From: an uncultured Clostridia bacterium
GTDB lineage: Bacteria; Bacillota; Clostridia; Christensenellales; Borkfalkiaceae
Direction: 5' to 3'
Length of the DNA: 64,000 nucleotides
Assembly (NCBI GenBank): GCA_934271735.1
Contig: CAKQSB010000008.1
Coordinates: forward strand, 1-64,000
Below the pieces are notes generated by a model. That model worked only from the letters and a program-made list of their open reading frames with translations. It was not told the DNA's origin and did not search any database. This document shows positions 51,641-59,664 of the stretch, piece by piece. A program made the position numbers and the translations under genes. The stretch's first letter is position 1; each line of letters starts with the position of its first letter.

Positions 51641-54586
51641 ATGAAAAAAGCGTTAATGTTGATTTTTGCGGCAATTTTTTCGTTGTCGCTCGTTTCCGCT
51701 CTTTCGTCCTGTAAAAAAGACGATTCGACTTCCGAAAGCTCTGAAAGCCATTCTTCCCCGTCTTTCGAAACCGAATACATATCGGAACAGCTTTTTTCCG
51801 CTCTTACGGGAAAAGCGCGTTACAGCGGAGATTACGTTTACGACCACGTGGTAGACGAATACGATAAAAAGTTCCATATCGAAACGGTTTACGGCGGAGA
51901 CTACATTTCACAGACCGAAAGCGATAAGGACACGGGCGAAGTTTATTACGACTACGTTTACGGAAAGCAGATCCGCAGACTTACCGTTATAAGCAGAACC
52001 ATAGACAACAAGATAAGCGTGAACGTTTCCGAAGCCCTTTTCGAGGACTACTACAACCCATTCGATCTGCTTACCGCAAAGGACCTGGCTAAGGTTTCCG
52101 AAAATCAATACTCCGTTTACAACAAGGACAAAGCGAAAAAAGCCGCGAGCGCGATTACGGGCTGGACGGAAAATATCAGCGAATTCGTAATTACGTTTGC
52201 GGGAGACAAACCGACGAACGCGCATATCGTGACCGATAAAATTTATCGTTTGCAAGGCTCGGAAGAATATTACGTTTCCACTTACGATCTCACGATTTCC
52301 GACCACGGCACGGCGGCAGTCGATTCGTTCAAACTTAGCCCCTACCCGCACGATGCCTCACACGACGTTTTGAAAGCCGCGCTCGATAAAGCGGCGGCAC
52401 AGACGAATTACACCGTGAGACATCAGGGACACGAACCCGGTTACGTCGAACCGGACGGCGGAGAAACCCGCCCCGGCTACGGAGACACCGACTACAAAGT
52501 GTACGTTACCGAAGATATGGTTTACGATTCCTACGCGGGCGAAGAACACGGATTTAAGCTTTTAAACAACTACGTTTATCCGTTTACTTACGATTCCAAG
52601 ACCAAAGAAGTCGTTCTTACCGACCCCGTCGGACAGAATATAAAGGCTTATCAGGCAGAATTCAACGGGTTTAACGTCGAATTGTTCAAACATATCGGCG
52701 ACGGAGTTTTTATTCCGCAGAACAATGCCGTTTCTTCGATAATCGCTCCTCTTTTCGCCGAAGGAAACGAGTCGACCCAGTATTCCTACGCGGTCGATTT
52801 CAAAATTATCCTTAAAAACAACGAACTTTATCAGGTTGTGTTCGAATATCAAACGTACGGTATAACCGAAATCGTTACATTGACTTATGATTTCGGCTCT
52901 ACTCCGGATTTTTCGTTCCTCGATTTCGAAAACGCGAAAAAAACAAGCGTTCTCGAAGGATATTACGGAGAGTATAAGGACGAAAACGGACATTTCTGCA
53001 AGGTAGATAAATCGGGATTTTATCTCGACGGCGAGGAAATCACCGTAACCGATTACGGAAAGACCGAAGACGGCGTGGAATACTTTACGGGCAAATGGAA
53101 AAACACCGTAGTTACGATAATGAAATTCAGCTCCAAGCAGCTGCTTATTCAAAGCGATGACTACTCGATAAATTACACCCTCACTTCGGTTGAAAACGAC
53201 GATATCGTTATCCCCGACAAATTCAAAGGAACGTGGAGCATCACGAATGTCGAAGAAAATCTTAATTACAAAATAATCGTTCAGTCGAGAGCGGTTTTTG
53301 TAAACGGCAAATCCACGCCCGTGGTTTCCTACAAGGAAGCCGAAGGCATAACCGTTAAATATAACGACGATACGCTTTATATTCTCGACGTAAATGAGGA
53401 CGAAGAAGGCAAATTCATAACCGTTCTTCTGATGCACTCCGATTCCACCTACATAAAATTCTCGCTCACACAGACGAGCGCAGACTGCGGCATAGAAATC
53501 CCCTCGGAATACGTCGGCACATATCTTTCCGACGACCGCAAATACACGGCGATAATAACCGTCTCCGCGATAACAATAAACGGAACTCAGTTTATTCCCG
53601 ACTCTTACAGCGATGCAAACGGATTTACGGGAGCTTACGGCGCGGTTACCGATTACTATGTTCAATTCTGGAAAATGAACGGAAAAACCGATAAAGATAA
53701 AATAGTTGTCGGCTCGTCCTCGGGCAATCGGATTTTAAAGAGAGTGGCTTCGCCAAAGGAAAACTATCTCGGCACGTGGGAATCCGACCCCGAAATCGAA
53801 GCTTATCACTACACCGTTATTTTCACCGAAACCGAACTTATAATAAACGGAGTTAATTACGAAATAAATTTCGACGCGCAGTATGGTTACAAAGTAAACT
53901 GGAACGACCCCTCGAGACCGTACACGGCTTATATTCTCTTCTATTATAACCTTTACGGCAACCCGTCGATGATGCTTTACGACGATAACGATTTGATGAT
54001 CAACCTCTTCAAAAAGGATGCGTCGAAAATTCCGCAGTACTTTATAGGCGTCTGGAAAGGTAAGGACGCGACGAGAAATCTCGACGCGGAAGTTGTGATA
54101 GACAAGAACGGCAACATAAAAATCAAAATCGGAAACGGGGCGTACGAAACGGTCGCGGCAACACTTGCGAATAATAAATTTACTTTCGTTAAAGACGGCA
54201 AAAACTGGATAATAGACTATTCCGAGTCACAACATACTTTGAACCTCTTCCAAGCTTCGACGATTGACGCGACGCTTAAAAAGACTATCTCCTACACCGT
54301 TCCGGAAGCGTTATACGGCTCGTGGAGCGATACTGCGAAAGGCGTTTCCGTTACGATCGCCAAAGACGGCATAAGCTTTACGTTAAGCGGCAAAACAACC
54401 GCTATAATCGACGCGGAGATAACTTCAAGCGGCAGCGGCGGCAACGCGGTTTATTACGTTACGTTCACGCTCGGCGAACTTACGTACAGCGCGGAATACG
54501 GCACTTACGGCGACGCGTTCGTGATTTACGTTTACAACGCGGACGACGAATACGTAACAAACTATTACCTTGAAAAAGCAAACTGA
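51641..54586 (+). CDS. Giant lipoprotein with five tandem GxW-type beta modules
   Basis: 981 residues. The lipobox is SALSSC (Cys24), then a Ser-rich tether. Residues about 45-230 and 285-440 each look like a beta-rich domain (both start with a Y-rich region and end with a strand reading ..TYDLTIS or ..TLTYDFGS), separated by a Gly/Pro-rich linker. The C-terminal half holds five modules opening at about 528 (FKGTW), 624 (YVGTY), 709 (YLGTW), 801 (FIGVW) and 891 (LYGSW), spaced 85-96 residues apart. Most are preceded by an I/V-P dipeptide. No enzyme motif was found. AAAGGAG precedes the ATG, and the gene has its own promoter and terminator, divergent from the protease operon. It is probably a surface binding protein. 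Confidence 0.8.
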   Translation: MKKALMLIFAAIFSLSLVSALSSCKKDDSTSESSESHSSPSFETEYISEQLFSALTGKARYSGDYVYDHVVDEYDKKFHIETVYGGDYISQTESDKDTGEVYYDYVYGKQIRRLTVISRTIDNKISVNVSEALFEDYYNPFDLLTAKDLAKVSENQYSVYNKDKAKKAASAITGWTENISEFVITFAGDKPTNAHIVTDKIYRLQGSEEYYVSTYDLTISDHGTAAVDSFKLSPYPHDASHDVLKAALDKAAAQTNYTVRHQGHEPGYVEPDGGETRPGYGDTDYKVYVTEDMVYDSYAGEEHGFKLLNNYVYPFTYDSKTKEVVLTDPVGQNIKAYQAEFNGFNVELFKHIGDGVFIPQNNAVSSIIAPLFAEGNESTQYSYAVDFKIILKNNELYQVVFEYQTYGITEIVTLTYDFGSTPDFSFLDFENAKKTSVLEGYYGEYKDENGHFCKVDKSGFYLDGEEITVTDYGKTEDGVEYFTGKWKNTVVTIMKFSSKQLLIQSDDYSINYTLTSVENDDIVIPDKFKGTWSITNVEENLNYKIIVQSRAVFVNGKSTPVVSYKEAEGITVKYNDDTLYILDVNEDEEGKFITVLLMHSDSTYIKFSLTQTSADCGIEIPSEYVGTYLSDDRKYTAIITVSAITINGTQFIPDSYSDANGFTGAYGAVTDYYVQFWKMNGKTDKDKIVVGSSSGNRILKRVASPKENYLGTWESDPEIEAYHYTVIFTETELIINGVNYEINFDAQYGYKVNWNDPSRPYTAYILFYYNLYGNPSMMLYDDNDLMINLFKKDASKIPQYFIGVWKGKDATRNLDAEVVIDKNGNIKIKIGNGAYETVAATLANNKFTFVKDGKNWIIDYSESQHTLNLFQASTIDATLKKTISYTVPEALYGSWSDTAKGVSVTIAKDGISFTLSGKTTAIIDAEITSSGSGGNAVYYVTFTLGELTYSAEYGTYGDAFVIYVYNADDEYVTNYYLEKAN

Positions 54587-54603
54587 AAAAGGCTTTAATA
54601 ATT

Positions 54604-54645
54604 AAGCCCCGTAAATTTTCGTTTACGAAAATTTACGGGGCTTTT
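54604..54645 (+). terminator. Rho-independent terminator of the 981-residue lipoprotein
   Basis: A perfect 18-bp stem (54604-54621 with 54626-54643) with a 4-nt loop starts AAGCCCCG and ends CGGGGCTTTTT. It begins 18 nt after the stop codon. Confidence 0.92.
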
Positions 54646-55142
54646 TAGTTTGTTTTACGTTTTTCTTCAAAACTTTTTATTCGTTCTTTTCAGACTTTTC
54701 CTTTTCGGAATTTTGAATCGGAAATAAAGATGATAAGAAAAGACACGGCAAGCAAAATCGCCGAAGCGATAGAGAGTAAAAACGCAAATCTTAACATCAT
54801 CTTCCGAGTATGCCTTTACTCTCATAAGGTCGCGCCCGCAAGAAGAATGCGGCGCTTCGAAATCGTTAAATCCGTGAGTACCGTAAAGCGAAAATCCGTC
54901 GTGATGGCGAGTTGTGCGCGTGATATATTTGCACCACGCCGCTTTGTCGTTTTTACAAGTTCTTTCGCTCACGTTTTTTTAACGTTGAAACGCTTGACAA
55001 TGTTATTGTCTTTTCTTTGTCCGCTTTCGGATTCAGGTGCAGACACCATTCGTCTTTACCTACTACGCCGTAAAGCCGTAAACGAACGAACAAACCAAAA
55101 CCTGATTCTTAAATCTCTCAATATGTTCGCACATAATTTTTG
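54646..55142. other. Gene-poor gap containing a decayed gene
   Basis: About 500 nt. The only recognisable content is the GH29 remnant listed at 54820-54950. Plus-strand frames through here show no domain. A 36-codon minus-strand frame (54690-54800) would encode one hydrophobic helix (LRFAFLLSIASAILLAVSF) but has no ribosome site. No terminator for the metallophosphoesterase gene that ends at 55143 was identified. Confidence 0.5.
54820..54950 (-). pseudogene. Remnant of a GH29 alpha-L-fucosidase
   Basis: The minus strand encodes CKYITRTTRHHDGFSLYGTH continuing to FNDFEAPHSSCGRDL. This matches the family core AKY-x3-TTRHHDGFSLYDTKG-x-ND-FDAPHS-x-CGRDL of GH29 fucosidases as I remember it. Those enzymes have more than 400 residues, whereas here about 40 recognisable residues are left, and the sequence on both sides is unrelated. 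It is the scar of a deleted or decayed gene next to a glycan-degradation operon. Confidence 0.7.
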
Positions 55143-56861
55143 TTACTTTGTTTTCTTGATACCCCAAGAAATTATGTTCGCGGCAGTGCCGGATTGAGCA
55201 GTCTTTACCGTTACGGTAATAACATCTCCCGAAACGTCAAACTCAGCCCACGAGCTGACTTTTGACGGCAATGCATAAGCATAAAGCGATTCATCATGCG
55301 CGTATATACTACTCTCTCCTTTTGCCTGATCCCCCGCAGGTCCGTTCATAACGTAAATGACGCCGCTCGGATCTTTTATATACTTGATTCCGTCAATTTC
55401 TTCCGTTTTTTCTTCCATTGCTTCGCCGTTTCCGTTTAACGGATATGTACGCGAAACCATATGATCGTGACCTTGCAAGACAATATCGACGCCGCATTCC
55501 GCAAAAAGTCCCTTCAATTGATGCGCAAGAGCAAGGGCAATACCGTTTCTAGTATTATCAGATCCCCATTTGCCGACAGAATACATCGGGTTATGCATTG
55601 AAACAACAGTCCATTTTTCCGTCTTGTTTTGAAGTTCGTTTTCAAGCCAGGAATATTGAGCGTTAGTTAATCTGCTTCCGTTCAGCTCGTTTGTGTTGAG
55701 CATAATAAACTTCACGTTTCCATAACTGAATGAATAGTAAAAACCGAGTTTAGTATTTTTTTGAATCGGAATTTTATAATTGAAACGATTAAACGTTTCG
55801 TTGCTTCCGTTTTTATAGGTCGTTTCATGATTACCGGATATTGCCATTACCGGGATTTTTGAGAGATATTTAATGTTCGCATCAAGCATATTATTCCAGT
55901 AATTTTGATACTTTGAATACTCGACCACGTCTCCGGTATGTACCATAAATCTCACACTCGGATCTTCCGTCACGCTTTTAAGCACATTCGAAAAAGCCAC
56001 TCCCGTACCCAATCCGCCGTTTGACTTATTGCCTTCCGCTTGCGAATCGCTGACATGAACAAATTTCCATGAATTTCTTTCAGCCGGATTAACCGATTTT
56101 ATTTCCGAAAGCTCGGTAAAACTCTCCATATAATTGTCCCCTACCGAATAAATATAATCGGTATCGGGTTTTAATGTAATTTCTGCCTTACATGAATAAT
56201 ATTTTATTGCCGTTTCTACTCCGCCCTTAATCGAGTACGAGTCCGCCACGTCAAAACTTGCCCGAACGCATTTTTCTTCACCGCTTGCCTTTTCTTTTAT
56301 ATTAAGCACGGGACGAGCAGGCTCTGTTTCCGTATTCCATGTAAACCCGTAAACGCAATTTGCCGCATCGTATAAACTCATTGTTAAGTTCGTCGGTTTA
56401 TAAAGCGATTTATCTGCTTTCTCATACTCTGCAAGGGTTTTACCGTAAGTATAAGTGTCTATTTCGTTCGTGCTTTTTTCTCCGCATGATTTGCATGCCT
56501 TTGCAAAAACCTGAGGCTTTGTTTCGGTTGCCTCCGAAACGAGATACTCATCAGTCAGAATCTCTTCGCTGAACGTATGTCCTTTCGCTTTAAGCGTAAC
56601 CGAATTCAGATCGGTTTCAACATAATCTATACCCTTTTTAAGAAAAATCTTTCCGCAGTCGCAAACGTAATATGCCGAATTTCCGCCCTTTATACAGGTC
56701 GGTTTAACCGCTTTTACCAACTCATACTCGTGAACATGAGCGTCGGTTCTTCCGCTGTCGCTTGAGCCGACCGATTGTCCTCCGCCGCTTGACGATGGAC
56801 TGCATCCAAACATTGAAATTAATATCGCAATCGCAATAAACAGACAAATTAGTTTTTTCAT
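55143..56861 (-). CDS. Lipid-anchored calcineurin-like metallophosphoesterase
   Basis: 572 residues. The lipobox is SMFGC (Cys20), then a Gly/Ser tether. An N-terminal part (about 43-130) has paired cysteine motifs CDCG and CKSCG of the kind common in Clostridia surface proteins. A Fn3-like domain follows (about 155-255). The phosphoesterase domain has SDSQ (Asp272), GDVVEY (Asp311), GNHE (343-346), MHNPMY (His423) and GHDH (464-467), all the metal ligands of the purple-acid-phosphatase-like group. It probably removes phosphate from a sugar, nucleotide or glycan outside the cell. GGAAAGAGG precedes the ATG. It lies 29 nt after the SGNH gene, as the last gene of the operon. Confidence 0.87.
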   Translation of the reverse strand: MKKLICLFIAIAILISMFGCSPSSSGGGQSVGSSDSGRTDAHVHEYELVKAVKPTCIKGGNSAYYVCDCGKIFLKKGIDYVETDLNSVTLKAKGHTFSEEILTDEYLVSEATETKPQVFAKACKSCGEKSTNEIDTYTYGKTLAEYEKADKSLYKPTNLTMSLYDAANCVYGFTWNTETEPARPVLNIKEKASGEEKCVRASFDVADSYSIKGGVETAIKYYSCKAEITLKPDTDYIYSVGDNYMESFTELSEIKSVNPAERNSWKFVHVSDSQAEGNKSNGGLGTGVAFSNVLKSVTEDPSVRFMVHTGDVVEYSKYQNYWNNMLDANIKYLSKIPVMAISGNHETTYKNGSNETFNRFNYKIPIQKNTKLGFYYSFSYGNVKFIMLNTNELNGSRLTNAQYSWLENELQNKTEKWTVVSMHNPMYSVGKWGSDNTRNGIALALAHQLKGLFAECGVDIVLQGHDHMVSRTYPLNGNGEAMEEKTEEIDGIKYIKDPSGVIYVMNGPAGDQAKGESSIYAHDESLYAYALPSKVSSWAEFDVSGDVITVTVKTAQSGTAANIISWGIKKTK

Positions 56862-56890
56862 TTTCCTCTTTCCTTTTTATTTTTTTGTTT

Positions 56891-57832
56891 TCAGAATTTT
56901 AGTTCTTTAATTTTTTCTGCTAAATTTTTACCGTAAATCTCCCCGCCTGAAGCGTTTGGATGTAGTTTATCGTAAAAATACTTTTCATCATGCGGAATAA
57001 GCGTATCGCCACGAATTATTTTCACATTTTTTAAAGATGCCGAATACTTTTCGATCAACGAACGAATTTCGCATATTTCGTCGAATGCGTCGGGATAATC
57101 CGAACGCCAGAGCGGTGTTATAACCAAAACGGGGATATCTCCGTATACCGACGGTAATTTTTCAAAAAACTCCGCAACATATTTCTCTTTATCAGCCCAA
57201 TAACAAAGATTCGTTCCCATTGCGATAACAACCTTATCCGGAGTAAATTTTTCCAGCGGCATAAGAGAATTTTTGTCGAAATAATACCCGCCTATTCCTT
57301 GATTCAAAATCTCGTAATTCAGTATTCGGTTCGCAACGTTTACAAACGTTTGCCCCGTTTCGAAAGTTCCGTATCCTTGCGTAATACTATCGCCTATGAA
57401 TAAGACTTTTTTACCTTTTTCAACGGCAAAAACGTCCGCATCGGAATAAAAATTCTTAATAGCAATATCCGCGTCGACCGGGAAATACAAAGTTACTTTC
57501 TTTTCTCCGTTTTTAAGCAAGTATTCAAGCGTTCCCTCTTCTGCAAGATCCGTAACTTTGTTTTGAGCAAAAAGATTTCCGTTTACATATAAGTCGAAAG
57601 TATCTTTACTCGATACGCCTAAAATTTTGTATTCAAAACCGAATTTCGTAGCGTTAGTAGTAAATTCAAGAGTTATCGAACCGTCAAAAGTCGTGCGAAC
57701 AAAAAAGAAATCGTTGAATTTAAGATATTCACGCTGCTTCTTCGAATAACGCGAAAAACTCATATATCCGTCTTCACAAGGTGAATAATCATAGACGCCG
57801 TGGAAGAATTTTTTTAAATCATTGTTATCCAT
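56891..57832 (-). CDS. SGNH/GDSL-family hydrolase, probable carbohydrate esterase
   Basis: 313 residues with no signal peptide, so cytoplasmic. An N-terminal beta-sandwich (about 1-135) precedes the SGNH domain. Block I is IGDSITQG (Ser149), block II is QGIGGYYFD, block III is AMGTN and block V is DKLHPN with the catalytic Asp and His. This two-domain layout is seen in acetyl-xylan and other carbohydrate esterases. With the beta-glucuronidase next door, removal of acetyl groups from the imported glycoside is a fair inference. It lies 57 nt after uidA in the same operon. Confidence 0.85.
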   Translation of the reverse strand: MDNNDLKKFFHGVYDYSPCEDGYMSFSRYSKKQREYLKFNDFFFVRTTFDGSITLEFTTNATKFGFEYKILGVSSKDTFDLYVNGNLFAQNKVTDLAEEGTLEYLLKNGEKKVTLYFPVDADIAIKNFYSDADVFAVEKGKKVLFIGDSITQGYGTFETGQTFVNVANRILNYEILNQGIGGYYFDKNSLMPLEKFTPDKVVIAMGTNLCYWADKEKYVAEFFEKLPSVYGDIPVLVITPLWRSDYPDAFDEICEIRSLIEKYSASLKNVKIIRGDTLIPHDEKYFYDKLHPNASGGEIYGKNLAEKIKELKF

Positions 57833-57889
57833 TATCTATTCCTCTGACTATCATAAACGGCGCGGCGAAATATCTGCCGCGCCGTTTGC

Positions 57890-59647
57890 TCATTTTTCTG
57901 TTTTATTTTGCCAACGCTCTTTCAGATAAAAAGCAGCCGATTTTGGTTGTCTTTCTCTGGTAAACACGCCTTTACGGTTTCCGTTTACCCGAATTGTACC
58001 TTGCTTTGTCATAAAATCGGCGAAATTCCAAACCAATTCACCCTGAACATAAGGCAATTCGTCGAATATTCTGCAATATTCCCTTAAAAAATCAGTTTGA
58101 TATTCTTCGGAAAACGCAACCGAAGGCAAAGAATGCATTCCCTCTATTGCCTCTGCACCGAATTCAAACATAATAATAGGTTTCTTAAATTGCTCGTAAT
58201 ACGCTTCTAAATCACGTTTCAAAAGCGGTTCTGCGGCCTTAATATTACCTATTTCGTCATACCAACCGAAATAGCGGTTAAGCCCGATAAAATCCACAAG
58301 ATCGCCGACCTTATTACCTTCGCAAGCACGCGTAAGTTCTGCAATCGTAACAGGTAAATCGGTAAGAGAGCGAACGTATTCGATTACCTTTGAAAAGTAT
58401 TCCCTGCCTGTATCCTCATAGGTTGCGGCTTCATTAGCAACGCTTACCATTGCCAGACACGGATGGTTTTTATCTCGTTCCAACATAAGTCTGAGCGATT
58501 CTTTATGCAACGCAAGCGTGGTATCGTCAAGCCTGTTTTCGCCATATGTATAGTCGGGCCAATTATTGCATCCCACAGCGGGAACCTCATCAACGACGAG
58601 CAATCCGTATTCATCCGCGAGATCCATAATTTCTTCGGCATACGGATAATGACTTGTTCTGAAACAGTTAGCGTTTATCCATTTGAGAAGTTCAAAATCT
58701 CTTATATTGACGGCAGAATTATTCCCTTTACCTATAATCGGAAAATCCTCGTGCATTCCGAACCCTTTAAGATAAACCGGGTTATCGTTAACATACAAAC
58801 ATTTATCATCATAAGAAATCTTTCTTATTCCGAATTTCTCATGATAGCAGTCCGTTGCCGTGCGTACTGTAAGGGTATAAAGATATGCGTTTTTTACTTG
58901 CCACAAATTCGGATTAACAATATAGAGTTCACCCGTTTCACTCGTAGCCACTGTGTTACCGTTTTCATCCGTAACGGAATATGCCGCTTTTGTTTTGTCA
59001 CCTTTAAGTTCAACCGAAACCGCATGATAATCATCTTCTGCAACGGTTTTTATTATTATATCATCAATATGTTTTTTTGGCAACGAATATATATATACAT
59101 CACGATGAATACCGGTATAATTGTAAAAATCGTGATTTATGATTTGTTTCTCTTTTCCAAACAATTTTGAATCGCCGGAAACGGGATATTTACCCAAACG
59201 ATCATAAACAAACAAATCGTTGCCGTTTACAAGTCTGCCGGACGGCAAAGTGTGATAATCAAGCCTGTTATCTATAATAACCGTAAGCCTGTTTATTTCC
59301 TTAAGTTCCGGTAAAAGCAAATCTATGGGTAAAAAAGCCGCATCGCTTCCGCCTATATACTCGCCATTCAAATAAACTCTGCATTTATGACTTGTCGCAC
59401 CTATACGCAAACGATATTCTCTGTCTTTTTCGAGAGGACATGAAAATTGAGTTTCATATGCGACCTTACCGACATACTCACGCAGATCGATTTCGGTAAC
59501 AACATCATTCATGCTTGCCGGAACCGACATAAGCCTATAATCTTTTAACGGCTCGACGGGTAAGAACCCGTCGTCGACCGTTTTGAACCTCCATATGCCG
59601 TTAATATTAACGGCACTTCTACAAATATTTGTTTGTACTTTCAGCAT
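57890..59647 (-). CDS. uidA: Beta-glucuronidase (glycoside hydrolase family 2)
   Basis: 585 residues, close to the 603 of Escherichia coli UidA. A jelly-roll (about 1-180), an Ig-like domain (about 185-275) and a TIM barrel (about 275-585) are in GH2 order. The acid/base Glu406 is in SVANEAA and the nucleophile Glu495 in MFEFGAE. GLNRYFGWY (455-463) matches the UidA segment with its active-site Tyr. The N-x-K pair Asn557/Lys559 in VNGNRKGVFTRERQPKSA is the known contact to the glucuronate carboxylate, which separates glucuronidases from galactosidases. There is no signal peptide, so the glucuronide must be imported. It lies 17 nt after the preceding lipoprotein gene. Confidence 0.93.
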   Translation of the reverse strand: MLKVQTNICRSAVNINGIWRFKTVDDGFLPVEPLKDYRLMSVPASMNDVVTEIDLREYVGKVAYETQFSCPLEKDREYRLRIGATSHKCRVYLNGEYIGGSDAAFLPIDLLLPELKEINRLTVIIDNRLDYHTLPSGRLVNGNDLFVYDRLGKYPVSGDSKLFGKEKQIINHDFYNYTGIHRDVYIYSLPKKHIDDIIIKTVAEDDYHAVSVELKGDKTKAAYSVTDENGNTVATSETGELYIVNPNLWQVKNAYLYTLTVRTATDCYHEKFGIRKISYDDKCLYVNDNPVYLKGFGMHEDFPIIGKGNNSAVNIRDFELLKWINANCFRTSHYPYAEEIMDLADEYGLLVVDEVPAVGCNNWPDYTYGENRLDDTTLALHKESLRLMLERDKNHPCLAMVSVANEAATYEDTGREYFSKVIEYVRSLTDLPVTIAELTRACEGNKVGDLVDFIGLNRYFGWYDEIGNIKAAEPLLKRDLEAYYEQFKKPIIMFEFGAEAIEGMHSLPSVAFSEEYQTDFLREYCRIFDELPYVQGELVWNFADFMTKQGTIRVNGNRKGVFTRERQPKSAAFYLKERWQNKTEK

Positions 59648-59664
59648 TATTTTAGTCTTTAATT

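Noticed and set aside
54730..55197. A 155-codon plus-strand frame in the gap before the metallophosphoesterase gene
   Set aside because: No recognisable domain; it runs antisense to the GH29 remnant and into the end of a real gene.
57890..59647. GH2 enzyme considered as a beta-galactosidase
   Set aside because: The N-x-K pair at Asn557/Lys559 and the GLNRYFGWY segment match beta-glucuronidase.
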